This document shows positions 35,751 to 46,493 of a DNA stretch of 64,000 nt, one piece after another (position 1 is the stretch's first letter; each line of letters opens with the position of its first letter). The stretch lies in contig NC_092261.1 in assembly GCF_036320965.1 (NCBI RefSeq), positions 19,550,544-19,614,543 on the forward strand, read 5' to 3'. This DNA is from Panulirus ornatus (taxonomy: Eukaryota; Arthropoda; Malacostraca; Decapoda; Palinuridae). Position numbers and translations under genes: made by a program. The notes beneath the pieces are model-generated. The model made no database searches and had not been told where the DNA came from. It was given only the letters and a program-made list of their open reading frames with translations.

Positions 35751-38343
35751 ACTTTGTCGCTGTCTCCCGCGTTTGCGAGGTAGCGCAAGGAAACAGACGG
35801 AAGAAATGGCCCAACCCCCCCCCATACACATGTATATACATACGTCCACACACGCAAATATACATACCTACACAGCTTTCCATGGTTTACCCCAGACGCT
35901 TCACATGCCTTGATTCAATCCACTGACAGCACGTCAACCCCGGTATACCACATCGCTCCAATTCACTCTATTCCTTGCCCTCCTTTCACCCTCCTGCATG
36001 TTCAGGCCCCGATCACACAAAATCTTTTTCACTCCATCTTTCCACCTCCAATTTGGTCTCCCTCTTCTCCTCGTTCCCTCCACCTCCGACACATATATCC
36101 TCTTGGTCAATCTTTCCTCACTCATCCTCTCCATGTGCCCAAACCACTTCAAAACACCCTCTTCTGCTCTCTCAACCACGCTCTTTTTATTTCCACACAT
36201 CTCTCTTATCCTTACGTTACTCACTCGATGAAACCACCTCACACCACACATTGTCCTCACACATCTCATTTCCAGCACATCCATCCTCCTGCGCACAACT
36301 CTATCCATAGTCCACGCCTCGCAACCATACAACATTGTTGGAACCACTATTCCTTCAAACATACCCATTTTTGCTTTCCGAGATAATGTTCTCGACTTCC
36401 ACACATTCTTCAAGGCCCCCAGAATTTTCGCCCCCTCCCCCACCCTATGATGCACTTCCGCTTCCATGGTTCCATCCGCTGCCAGATCCACTCCCAGATA
36501 TCTAAAACACTTCACTTCCTCCAGTTTTTCTCCATTCAAACTCACCTCCCAATTGACTTGACCCTCAACCCTACTGTACCTAATAACCTTGCTCTTATTC
36601 ACATTCACTCTTAACTTTCTTCTTCCACACACTTTACCAAACTCAGTCACCAGCTTCTGCAGTTTCTCACATGAATCAGCCACCAGCGCTGTATCATCAG
36701 CGAACAACAACTGACTCACTTCCCAAGCTCTCTCATCCCCAACAGACTTCATACTTGCCCCTCTTTCCAAAACTCTTGCATTTACCTCCCTAACAACCCC
36801 ATCCATAAACAAATTAAACAACCTTGGAGACATCACACACCCCTGCCGCAAACCTGCATTCACTGAGAACCAATCACTTTCCTCTCTTCCTACACATACA
36901 CATGCCTTACATCCTCGATAAAAACTTTTCACTGCTTCTAATAACTTTCCTCCCACACCATATATTCTTAATACCTTCCACAGAGCATCTCTATCAACTC
37001 TATCATATGCCTTCTCCAGATCCATAAATGCTACATACAAATCCATTAGCTTTTCTAAGTATTTCTCACATACATTCTTCAAAGCAAACACCTGATCCAC
37101 ACATCCTCTACCACTTCTGAAACCACACTGCTCTTCTCCAATCTGATGCTCTGTACATGCCTTCACCCTCTCAATCAATACCCTCCCATATAATTTACCA
37201 GGAATACTCAACAAACTTATACCTCTGTAATTTGAGCACTCACTCTTATCCCCTTTGCCTTTGTACAATGGCACTATGCAAGCATTCCGCCAATCCTCAG
37301 GCACCTCACCATGAGTCATACATACATTAAATAACCTTACCAACCAGTCAACAATACAGTCACCCCCTTTTTTAATAAATTCCACTGCAATACCATCCAA
37401 ACCTGCTGCCTTGCCGGCTTTCATCTTCCGCAAAGCTTTCACTACCTCTTCTCTGTTTACCAAATCATTTTCCCTAACCCTCTCACTTTGCACACCACCT
37501 CGACCAAAACACCCTATATCTGCCACTCTATCATCAAACACATTCAACAAACCTTCAAAATACTCACTCCATCTCCTTCTCACATCACCACTACTTGTTA
37601 TCACCTTCCCATTTGCGCCCTTCACTGAAGTTCCCATTTGCTCCCTTGTCTTACGCACTTTATTTACCTCCTTCCAGAACATCTTTTTATTCTCCCTAAA
37701 ATTTAATGATACTCTCTCACGCCAACTCTCATTTGCCCTTTTTTTCACCTCTTGCACCTTTCTCTTGACCTCCTGTCTCTTTCTTTTATACATCTCCCAC
37801 TCAATTGCATTTTTTCCTTGCAAAAATCGTCCAAATGCCTCTCTCTTCTCTTTCACTAATACTCTTACTTCTTCATCCCACCACTCACTACCCTTTCTAA
37901 TCAACCCACCTCCCACTCTTCTCATGCCACAAGCATCTTTTGTGCAATCCATCACTGATTCCCTAAATACATCCCATTCCTCCCCCACTCCCCTTACTTC
38001 CATTGTTCTCACCTTTTTCCATTCTGTACTCAGTCTCTCCTGGTACTTCCTCACACAGGTCTCCTTCCCAAGCTCACTTACTCTCACCACCCTCTTCACC
38101 CCAACATTCACTCTTTTTTTCTGAAAACCCATACAAATCTTCACCTTAGCCTCCACAAGATAATGATCAGACATCCCACCAGTTGCACCTCTCAGCACAT
38201 TAACATCCAAAAGTCTCTCTTTCGTACGCCTGTCAATTAAAACGTAATCCAATAACGCTCTCTGGCCATCTCTCCTACTTACATAAGTATACTTATGTAT
38301 ATCTCGCTTTTTAAACCAGGTATTCCCAGGTATTCCCAATCAT
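35751..38343 (-). mobile_element. RTE copy 12: best-preserved copy, short-3'UTR subfamily
   Basis: Minus strand, short 3'UTR at 35,751-35,933, then one uninterrupted coding region. It is 5'-truncated in EN at ..GNTWFKKRD, beside a 10-bp direct duplication (GGTATTCCCA twice at 38,320-38,340), and lies next to a minus-strand RTE tail. Confidence 0.94.
35934..38339 (-). CDS. RTE endonuclease C-terminus / reverse transcriptase polyprotein, 801 codons
   Basis: Longest coding ORF in the window. Residues 1-65 are the end of the AP-endonuclease (LLDYVLIDRR, catalytic MSDHY at 56-60). Residues ~70-310 are the linker. RT runs ~311-620: LDGIAVEF (314), [15 protein letters not shown] (350), motif [12 protein letters not shown] (436-446), motif [11 protein letters not shown] (496-505), FADD (546-549) and CFRYLGVDL (611-619). 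The RTE C-terminal domain spans 665-801 ([24 protein letters not shown]). The enzyme would copy element RNA at a nicked target. The first ~185 residues, with the EN motifs LSETK and GDLN, are missing, so the start is not native and the copy is non-autonomous. Confidence 0.9.
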   Translation of the reverse strand: MGIPGNTWFKKRDIHKYTYVSRRDGQRALLDYVLIDRRTKERLLDVNVLRGATGGMSDHYLVEAKVKICMGFQKKRVNVGVKRVVRVSELGKETCVRKYQERLSTEWKKVRTMEVRGVGEEWDVFRESVMDCTKDACGMRRVGGGLIRKGSEWWDEEVRVLVKEKREAFGRFLQGKNAIEWEMYKRKRQEVKRKVQEVKKRANESWRERVSLNFRENKKMFWKEVNKVRKTREQMGTSVKGANGKVITSSGDVRRRWSEYFEGLLNVFDDRVADIGCFGRGGVQSERVRENDLVNREEVVKALRKMKAGKAAGLDGIAVEFIKKGGDCIVDWLVRLFNVCMTHGEVPEDWRNACIVPLYKGKGDKSECSNYRGISLLSIPGKLYGRVLIERVKACTEHQIGEEQCGFRSGRGCVDQVFALKNVCEKYLEKLMDLYVAFMDLEKAYDRVDRDALWKVLRIYGVGGKLLEAVKSFYRGCKACVCVGREESDWFSVNAGLRQGCVMSPRLFNLFMDGVVREVNARVLERGASMKSVGDERAWEVSQLLFADDTALVADSCEKLQKLVTEFGKVCGRRKLRVNVNKSKVIRYSRVEGQVNWEVSLNGEKLEEVKCFRYLGVDLAADGTMEAEVHHRVGEGAKILGALKNVWKSRTLSRKAKMGMFEGIVVPTMLYGCEAWTMDRVVRRRMDVLEMRCVRTMCGVRWFHRVSNVRIREMCGNKKSVVERAEEGVLKWFGHMERMSEERLTKRIYVSEVEGTRRRGRPNWRWKDGVKKILCDRGLNMQEGERRARNRVNWSDVVYRG

Positions 38344-38349
38344 CATATA

Positions 38350-38600
38350 TTATCATACATTGTCGCTGTCTTCCGCATAATCAAGGTAGCGCAAGGAAAC
38401 AGACGAAAGAATGGCCCAACCCACCCATATTCACATGTATATACATACACGTCCACACACTCACAGATACATACCTATACATTTCAACGTATACATATAC
38501 ATTACATACACAGACATATGCATAAATACACATGTACATATTTCATACTTGCTGCCTTTATTCATTCCCGTCGCCAAGCCGTCACACATGAATAGACAAA
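38350..38600 (-). mobile_element. RTE 3'-tail fragment (long-3'UTR type)
   Basis: Reverse complement of the last ~250 bp of the long 3'UTR: hairpin (TTGTCGCTGTCTTCCGCATAATCAAGGTAGCGC), ACACATGTACATATTTCATACTTGCTGCC and the CCCGTCGCC module. No coding sequence. Confidence 0.85.
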
Positions 38601-39306
38601 GCAAGGTTTTTAGGTACAGTAGGGTTGAGGGTCAAGTAAATTGGGAGGTAAGTTTGAATGGAGAAAAACTGGAGGAAGTGAAGTGTTTTAGATATGTGGG
38701 AGTGGATTTGGCAGCGGATGGAACCATGGTAGCGGAAGTAAATCATAGGGTGGGGGAGGGGGCGAAAATTCTGGGAGCGTTGAAGAGTGTGTGGAAGTCA
38801 AGAACATTATCTCGGAAAGCAAAAATGGCTATGTTTGAAGGAATAGTGGTTCCAACAATGTTGTATGGTTGCGAGGCGTGGGCTTTGGATAGAGTTGTGC
38901 GCAGGAGGGTGGATATGCTGGAAATGAGATGTTTGCAGACAATATGTGGTGTGAGGTGGTTTGATCGAGTAAATAATAATAGGGTAAGAGAGATGTGTGG
39001 TAATAAAATGAGTGTGGTTGAGAGAGCAGAAGAGGGTGTTTTGAAATGGTTTGGTCACATGGAGAGAATGAGTGAGGAAAGATTGACCAAGAGGATATAT
39101 GTGTCGGAGGTGGAGGGAAGGAGGAGAAGAGGGAGACCAAATTGGAGGTGGAAAGATGGAATGAAAAAGATTTTGAGTGATCGGGGCCTGAACATGCAGG
39201 AGGGTGAAAGGCGTGCAAGGAATAGAGTGAATTGGAACGATGCGGTATACCGGGGCCGACGTGCTGTCAATGGATTGAACCAGGGCATGTGAAGCGTCTG
39301 AGGTAA
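38601..39306 (+). mobile_element. RTE copy 13: C-terminal domain, older subfamily
   Basis: 5'-truncated. It encodes [16 protein letters not shown] through the full C-terminal domain in frame to the older-subfamily end ..YRGRRAVNGLNQGM (stop at 39,290). The 3'UTR is cut off within 20 bp of the stop, at GAGGTAAACCAGTCTG. The unbroken 38,411-39,292 frame starts in unrelated tail sequence, so its N-terminus is spurious. Confidence 0.9.
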
Positions 39307-40040
39307 ACCAGTCTGTTCTGTAAAGACCAAGCACTGTCCGCTTTGTCTGCCAGTAAACGTTGTAAGAGAGAGTGATTAGGTGGGGGGGGGGGGGGGGGGG
39401 GGCTGGGGGGGGCGGTCATGTGAAGGTGATTGAGCTGGGTAGCTGGGTGGGTCTTGAACAACTTTTTTATGTTTTTGTTTTTTCTCAGTTTTCTCATAAT
39501 GATTTGGTTAATGCTACGACGGATTTTAGAAGTGCCTGAGGACAAATTAAAGTTTTTAGTTTTAGCAATTAAGACAGATTCAATGACTTTACGTGTGACA
39601 TAATCAGCCACCCAGGTCAAACCTCGCACTTGACCTCCCTTGCTCACTCTCCCTTACAACGGTTACTGCCAGACAAAGCAGACAGTGTTTGGTCTGTATA
39701 GATTGTTGTTGGACGGCGGGACCTAAGCATGATGTTGGGAGTCTTATAAGAGCCTATCTTCATTTTAGAAAAAAAAAGATTCGAACGTTAGGAATAATCA
39801 TCCTTGGGACTTTGGTGAGCTGAGGAACGTGAAATATTTTGTTACACAGACTGCGAAATACTTGTCAGAGTAGTTCGATTTTTGGTTTTGTTACTCTTCT
39901 CTGAATTTTTCATATAAGTGCGTATTTTACGGGGCCCCTTTGTTTTCAGTTACATTTAACAAGGGAAGAATGTCGTGAATGTTAAGGCCTTTATTGTGTA
40001 TGTCCTCCGTATATTTTTCCGCTTTGTTGAAACCATTTAT
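39307..40040. other. Unassigned ~730 bp with a 21-G run
   Basis: No gene found. It contains a 21-base G homopolymer at 39,382-39,402, CT, then eight more G. The rest is unremarkable AT-rich sequence. Confidence 0.5.
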
Positions 40041-40124
40041 CATTATTGTAATTATCATTATTATTATTTTTATCATTATTATTATTATTATCATTATTAT
40101 TATTATTTTCATTATTACTATTAC

Positions 40125-40173
<49 letters not shown>

Positions 40174-40204
40174 CATTATTATTATTATCATTATTATTAT
40201 TATA
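40041..40204. repeat. (ATT)n microsatellite
   Basis: Imperfect ATT/ATC triplets, over 50 units. Confidence 0.95.
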
Positions 40205-40501
40205 ACTAGACTAATGAAGGCCTAACGGGCCTTTAATGCTGGTCTGCCGTTGGCGTCTCTAACTCAGCTTACTTCGCTCGATCTTTGCTTTGTTTTGTCA
40301 TATGAAAGAAACCTAAACAAGAAATGTTAAAGAATGAGTCAGATATGTGTGACAGTTGAATATAAGAACTCGTCGTATACCCGTTTTCTCTTTGCAAACT
40401 TTTTCATAGGTCTCACTAGTCACTTGAACGTCGAAGGATTTGAGTATAATTCAGAAAGTTGGCAGTTTTTCTCCACTGTACATTAGTGTTCTCATCTTAT
40501 G
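40205..40501. other. Unassigned sequence between two (ATT)n tracts
   Basis: About 300 bp with no coding, repeat or RNA signature. Confidence 0.4.
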
Positions 40502-40549
<48 letters not shown>

Positions 40550-40617
40550 CATTATTATTATTGTTATTATTATTGATATTATTATTATCATTGTTATTAT
40601 CATTATTATTTCATTAC

Positions 40618-40715
<98 letters not shown>

Positions 40716-40755
40716 ATTATTTTTCTTTGATTATCACTTCCATTTCTATTATTAT

Positions 40756-40802
<47 letters not shown>

Positions 40803-40803
40803 A
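40502..40803. repeat. (ATT)n then (ACT)n microsatellite
   Basis: ATT/ATC triplets to about 40,711, a short interruption, then a (CTA)n tract at about 40,750-40,802, just upstream of the putative exon. Confidence 0.95.
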
Positions 40804-40898
40804 CACTAACACTACTATCTAACTCATGTCTCCAGTTTATTAGTGGCATCACTTGGATTATAACTTGCAGATATCTATCACATTACTACCTTTCTCAG

Positions 40899-41072
40899 GG
40901 CGACACGGTGAGGGTGGTGTGGTCGTACGACCTGGAGGACCCTGGCAGCAGCAATCGTCTGGCCATGCACGACCACCGAGGGACCCGAAGCCTCTACCTA
41001 CGGGACCCCGACCTGGCTGCTCCACTCCCGCAGGGTGACCACCTTCATTACTGGGACGTCTTGTCTCCCGAG
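40899..41072 (+). CDS. Internal exon of a DBH-like monooxygenase (MOXD family)
   Basis: A 174 bp exon, 58 codons, phase 0 at both ends. It is preceded by a good acceptor (CATTACTACCTTTCTCAG) and followed by a donor (GAG|GTCAGA). The peptide runs GDTVRVVWSYDLEDPGSS, then HDHRGTRSLYLRDP, then HYWDVLSPEV. From memory of the family, this follows the segment of MOXD1-like copper monooxygenases at the end of the DOMON domain, before the first Cu-binding domain (TVRVIWAY..ED.G, RGTKSL.L.NP). Such enzymes resemble dopamine/tyramine beta-hydroxylase and act in the secretory pathway. GC-rich, unlike its surroundings. No other exon of the gene was found here. Confidence 0.72.
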
Positions 41073-41118
41073 GTCAGAGAAAGAGGAAGTGTTAGGGGTA
41101 TATAGTGATGGGTTGGTG

Positions 41119-41205
41119 GATATATATGTGTGGTTATATATCAATATGCATGTGTGGTTATATATCAGTATGCATGTGTGGTTATATATCGATATATATA
41201 TGCTT
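41119..41205. repeat. 24-bp minisatellite, three units
   Basis: Three near-identical units of TGTGTGGTTATATATCARTATGCA, just downstream of the exon, in what would be its following intron. Confidence 0.85.
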
Positions 41206-41990
41206 TTTAGATACCATGTACATTTGCCCTTAGTGATGTCATATTCCGCAAAATGTTTCGGACAAGAAATAGGGTATCTGGCAAATACCATCATCTTTGT
41301 TTTTGCTGAGCTTCTCTTAATGATAAGCAAATCATAAGTCCTTATTTTAAGTTTTATTCGATTCATAGATATGAATGCATTTGGCTGTACACCAATAAGT
41401 GTTAAAGAACTTACTTCCTTTGCCGATTCGAGGTGGATGAGCCAGCAGATATTACCGCCTGTAATGCTACATTGTCGAAACTTTTATAACCGCACAGTTA
41501 GAGTACTCGGCTCATTTTACACGCGTCCAGAAACACAAGCAAAATGTTATGTTATTCTGGAAAGAAAAAATACAAACAACTTATAAATTTGCTCTGACCA
41601 AGCTTGAGCTGAGTAGGTATGAAGGGGTGAGGGGTGGGATAGAGGAACTAGGGAGAGAAGCCACATTTGCCACGATGAATCAGTCGGTCAGGTGTAATTA
41701 CTAAGTAAAACAATACATTGGTTAATAGTATCCCAAACTACTAAACAACGTCTTTGCTATTCATATAACGTGTTATCATTTCTGTTAAGCAAAGTCATGA
41801 CGTGCGTAAATAAATAACTTTTCCAATATGGCACACCTACTTGCTGGGAACACTCTTCCCCATCCATCGTCCTCCACTCCATCTCCCCCTCTGCCCTGGA
41901 ACACGTGATATTACTTTTTTGATGTTGAAGGCTGTCTCTTAGAATGTGTCAGGACATAGTTATTGGTAAATACATAAGGCAGAAAGTTCC
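41206..41990. other. Unassigned ~785 bp
   Basis: No recognisable gene or repeat. Presumed intronic if the upstream exon is real. Confidence 0.4.
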
Positions 41991-42126
41991 AAAGAAACAG
42001 TTTCCAAAACGGCATACAATTGAGTTATCAACGGCCTCAAACACTACTTTGCAAGCTGCTGCGTCACATGATTACTGTGTGGCTGTCGGCAACTTAAGGG
42101 TCGGCCGTTTTGGCAACTGTTTCTTT
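41991..42126. repeat. 23-bp inverted repeat flanking a ~90 bp spacer
   Basis: AAAGAAACAGTTTCCAAAAC.. at 41,991-42,013 and its reverse complement at 42,104-42,126, with one mismatch. The right arm lies inside the C-terminal coding relic of the LINE fragment below. Confidence 0.75.
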
Positions 42127-42302
42127 CCCTACACCTAGAAGCTTTGGAACTCTACCTTTTCATGTCTTTCCCCAATAACTATGACCTGCTTTCCCTTGTC
42201 TTTCCTTTTTACTTTCAAAATTCTCTCAATATTTCAATTAAGGCTCGGCCTTGATGTGGACTTTTGTCCATGACTGGCGTCTTCAACATTAAAAAAAAAA
42301 AG
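42060..42302 (+). mobile_element. 3' end of a Jockey/I-type non-LTR element with poly(A)
   Basis: Encodes FGNCFFPYT*KLWNS.., the LWNSLP-type C-terminal signature of non-LTR ORF2 proteins. About 150 bp of 3'UTR follows, and an 11-12 A run at 42,291-42,302. Confidence 0.6.
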
Positions 42303-44035
42303 AATCCGGAGAATGGAAATTTCGACATCTATATAGGATTCCCAGTTTCTTAGAGGCAGACTTAGCTATTTCATCAATGTGGGGTTTCCAAGGAGTGGAT
42401 GTAAAGGTATTACCAAATATGTTCACTGAGTCATGAGGTGGAATTCCAGAACTGTCGAAGAAGATAGGAAAGTCGTGAAGAATTTTCGATAGAGAGATGG
42501 AGGCATTAAACGTAACCACATTTCGTCTACCTCTTTGATATATGCTGTCCAAATATGAGTTTATTAAGAAAGGTGTGCCGAGACCGAGTGAGAGAGATGT
42601 CGAAGAATGCAGCGTTGAGTCATCAGCATATGAGTTCATTTCGTTATTTGTAGAAGAAAGAAAATCGTTGATAAAAAGAAGAAAAAGTGTAGGAGACAGG
42701 ACTAACCTTGAGAGACAGTGCTGTTGATGGAGAAAGGGGGACAGGCTGATTCATTAACAACCAAGGAGGGAAGGAGCAAAGTGAGTGAGGGTAGCCAGAG
42801 GAGGAGTGCATAGAGATAAGATCCTGATGTAACATCCTTTCAAAAGTTTGGGGTACTATACAGGATTCCCCAGAATCTTTCAGGGATGATGACCGAATGT
42901 TGGTAAGATAGGAAGAAATATTACCAGTGAATCTCGCCTTTCAGAAGCCATACTTATGATCACAGAGAAGACTGAGACTGAGATTAGAGATGTCTGAAGA
43001 TTTGGGAGTTGAGGAAGGACTCAAAGACTTTGGAAATGGTAGATTTCAGAGGAAAAAGCGATAGTTAGAGGAGTAAGAATGGTCACCCTTTCTAGGGATG
43101 GGATGTACTAACGCGTATTTGAAAGAAGGAAAAGTTCAGGTTTTAAACAGAAACGGAATAAACGAGCAAGCACAGGTGCAAGTTAAAAGGCACACTCTTT
43201 CAGTGCACAGAGAGAATAACGCTTTGCGGATAGTCCGAAAAGAGATTACGGGAAGAGGCTCAGGATTAGTAAGAGGCGGATCAGGGGGGTGAAGGAATGT
43301 TAGTCATCCAAGGAAGAGATAGAGGAAAAACGCGAACCGAAGAGGTTGCTTTATTTATGGGAGAGAAAACTATAGAATAACAAAAGTGACTGAAGTTGTT
43401 GGCAACGTCCTTGTCTAAAGACCATAGAGACCTATCACTGGATGAAAAGGTAAGGTTGTCGCACGCCCTTTGAATAAAGGAACGCTTTGCCAGTGGATAA
43501 CGAACTTCTTATGATTACTGGCAGTGATAAAGGCTCAATAGGAGTCGGAGGAAGGGGAATTTTTCCAAACCGGATATATCTGATCCCTTACCTGAATGGC
43601 CTCAGAAGAGAACCGGTTGATCCGTGGATTGGAGGAAGAGTTCCTTTCGGAGGACGAAGCGATAAATGCTTCCATTCCCGCAAGAGACAGAAGCATCACT
43701 ACATAAGAGGCGGTAATTTACTTATGGAAAGCCAGAGAGGAATTTTCGCGAGCTATTGTCCGTTAGCTTTGTGATGTGCCAGTATTTATGTTTAGAAGGG
43801 GCTGTTGGAGGGAGAGGTTAGAATAGGTACATTTGTGAGAGTGTGGTCAGAAGAACCAAATAAGGCGAGATTATATAGTTATAGTGCGAAGGATTAGAGG
43901 TAAAAACAGATCTAGAATGGTTACAGCAGTCAGGATTATGATTGGGATGGGGGATAGTTTGCTCCAGGTCATTGAGATTGGAGAAAATTAGAGCTTCAAT
44001 CCACCAACATCCACATGGAAGGAATTTATGCATTC
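42303..44035 (-). mobile_element. Jockey-group-like non-LTR element, degraded
   Basis: Minus strand. An EN remnant at 43,818-44,033 (LEQTIPHPNHNP.. VFTSNPSHYNYIISPYLV..TT) resembles the PTRIPD..LFLTSNPS..SDH end of AP-endonucleases. RT remnants are at 42,644-42,835 (LSPSTALSLKVSPV region) and 42,303-42,639: INSYADDSTLHSSTS (motif C, YADD intact), RRNVVTFNASISLSKI and KSASKKLGILYRCRN. Stops and frameshifts throughout. A family distinct from RTE and CR1. Confidence 0.72.
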
Positions 44036-44166
44036 CCTACGGTGAACGTTAATGTGAAGTGTTAATTCTATAGTGTAAGGGGGATGGATGAATTAAACAG
44101 AATGAAAGAGGAATTGGTGATTGCAACACTAGCGTAAAACTTTCCCCGGAACACGAAAATAGTTAT

Positions 44167-44167
<1 letters not shown>
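44036..44167. other. Unassigned short stretch before (CA)n
   Basis: Nothing recognised. It may be the 5' part of the minus-strand LINE. Confidence 0.35.

Positions 44168-44214
<47 letters not shown>
44168..44214. repeat. (CA)n microsatellite
   Basis: Pure CA repeat of about 23 units. Confidence 0.96.
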
Positions 44215-44218
<4 letters not shown>

Positions 44219-44459
44219 AGGCTGACCACTACCTACCACCCAAGCTTCTTCCCTTCCTTCCTTCGGGTGCAGTCCCTGTTTATCAGGGTTGTGGTTCTCT
44301 GCCACCTCTACCTCTCAACACAAGCGGGCATACACCAAAACTTGTTGGCCACTTGCTGACTCAGCGAACAGCTTAGGCCTTGTTGCAATTATTCCAGTCT
44401 CCAATCTAACCTGTTAAAGTTTTGCGTTTGACTGGGCCTATGCTTACATGACGTATTCA

Positions 44460-45806
44460 GTAGACTCCCAGCAGTTTGGAAACTAAGTCTTCCTTCGCCA
44501 TTAACTGCCTTCTCAGCCTCCTAGACTTCCTTTACCACAACTTGGAGAAGTGCAAAAACCTCAGTGGCACTCACCTTTGAAGAATTCACTTAGGCTTTCG
44601 ACTTCGTAAACCATAACATACATCATCATAAAGAAAGCCGCCGACCTGAGACTACAGGGGCGTCTCGTCTCATGGCTGGCAGACCTCCTGACCCAGCATC
44701 ACCAGGCCGTCCGCTTTCTGGAGGCAACCTCCACCTTACTACCCCTCAATTGTGGTATCCCACAGGACATCAATATGAGACCGATCTGCTTCCTCATCCT
44801 TACCAGTGACTCCCTACAGGACACAAACCAGCGCTGGAAGTATGTAGATGACTTCATTTTGGCATTGCTCTCAATGTCGCTTCAGGGCATCGTCAGCGAT
44901 CTTCAGGAGTGGACTACGGCCAACGACGTCACTGTTTTGTCGTCACTATATATAGATGACGAGATCTTCCTCATATCGTCTCTATCCTCTCCGCCGAATG
45001 AAATAACTAGGCGTCTCGTCATCAGAGCTCAGGAATGTCTATGCCATCTTCATTTTACCTAACCTAACCTACGCCTCCCCAACCTGGTCCTCTTCCCTTA
45101 CAGCTAGACAGGGACTAACTAAAGAAAAAAAGCTGAAAAAAGCATGCAGATTCATCCTGGCTCGTCTTGTAATATAACACCCACTAAGAGGCCCTCATCG
45201 CGCTGGTCCTGTCCACCCTCTCCAACCAACACCGGCAGCTCACATGGCAGTTTGGCAGTAAACTGTCATCGAAAGTGTCCGCAACGACGCCGCACCCCCA
45301 CGGAACGCCGTCCCTCACCACAATCGACTTCCACCAGTTTAGAGCTGGGACAGAAAATCCTACACTTACCATTGTGAGTGTCGTAAACAATCCATGAATA
45401 ATTGCATAGCTAAGCGCGTAAACAGCTCAGTTTCCTCTTAGTTATGCTATGTGGTATATCAACCACTATATTACTGTAATTATTCATGACTTTATGTTCA
45501 ACTGATTATCACGAAGTGCATAATATATAAACCATAGGATGCACTCTGTAAAGCTTCCGCTATACCTGCCACTCTGACTGTGAAGATGTACTCCACTCAT
45601 GTCCACATCGTGGATATTTCCAGCTCTACCTTGATCTTAAGCTGTTTTGTGATTAGTCATTAGTTACTAGTTAACTAGTTACTAGTGACTAGTTAACTAG
45701 TTACTGTCAAGACATCCAGGTACTATAATATCAGTGATATCTCCACTGTGTATTTTCAGCCTCATGATTGCCTATATTTAATGAATCGTTCTTTATTCAT
45801 TTACAC

Positions 45807-45880
<74 letters not shown>
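44460..45880 (+). mobile_element. Non-LTR element with (CA)n tail, copy 1
   Basis: RT relic: LYHNLEKCKN, FDFVNHN (motif A region, ~44,600), LRLQGRLVSWLADLLTQHHQAVRF, LNCGIPQDINMRPICFLILTSDSL (motif B), WKYVDDFILAL (YVDD at 44,841-44,852), DLQEWTTANDV, NLTYASPTWSSSLTARQGL and KKACRFIL. A truncated C-terminus, a 3'UTR of ~450 bp and a (CA)n tail (about 45,807-45,880) follow. Frameshifted in several places. This RT type is common in marine invertebrate LINEs. Clade not assigned. Confidence 0.7.
45661..45705. repeat. Palindrome-rich tract (ACTAGTTAACTAGT twice)
   Basis: The 14-bp perfect palindrome ACTAGTTAACTAGT occurs twice within 45 bp, inside the 3'UTR of the (CA)n-tailed LINE. The second LINE copy lacks it. 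Confidence 0.8.
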
Positions 45881-45884
<4 letters not shown>

Positions 45885-45885
<1 letters not shown>

Positions 45886-46493
45886 TCTTACTTCACAGAG
45901 CTACCCCCGCCACACCACATCGGACCTCTGTTCGTTACTGCAATCAATTGTCAATCAGAACTCGTGCAAACACTTACAACAATAGCTCTATACCTATCAA
46001 TGTGAACGTCATGAACTTTCCATGAAAAGGTGTGTAGCTAAGCAAATAAACAGCTTAGTTTGCTGTTAATTAGTCTCTGTGTTATGTCAGCTACTGTACT
46101 ACTGTAGCTAATATTCATTAATTAACATTCACATATGAGTAAGTTCCAAATGTATAAACTATAGTATTTACTCTGGTAAGGTTCCTGTGTATCTGGCACC
46201 CTGGCTGCTTAGTGTAAATCACTCATATCCTATAGTGTGGTAATGTACAGCCCACCTTCATCTTAAGTTTATTTATGATTAAAACTCGACTAACCACTGC
46301 ATTCAAATAATTATAAAGGTAAATAAAATTCTAGAATTCACAGGAACGGCTTCCGAATTCTCGTTACGCTTCCTTCCTCCAGCAACTTCTTAACCAATGG
46401 TTCTATTATGCCTTTACTCTCATAACTCAACTGTGTATTTTCATCGGAACGGCTGTTTAGATTTAACAAATCGTTATCTATTTTTCATTTACC

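Noticed and set aside
38411..39292. 293-codon open frame as one intact protein
   Set aside because: Its first ~65 codons come from an antisense RTE tail fragment. Only the part from about 38,603 is real RTE C-terminal coding sequence.
41119..41205. CRISPR-like direct repeats
   Set aside because: Units are contiguous without spacers, and the genome is eukaryotic. A minisatellite.
45056..45073. CCTAACCTAACCTA, resembling the arthropod telomere repeat
   Set aside because: Only about 2.6 units, inside the RT relic where it encodes part of ..PNLTYAS, and interior to the window. Chance or codon-driven.
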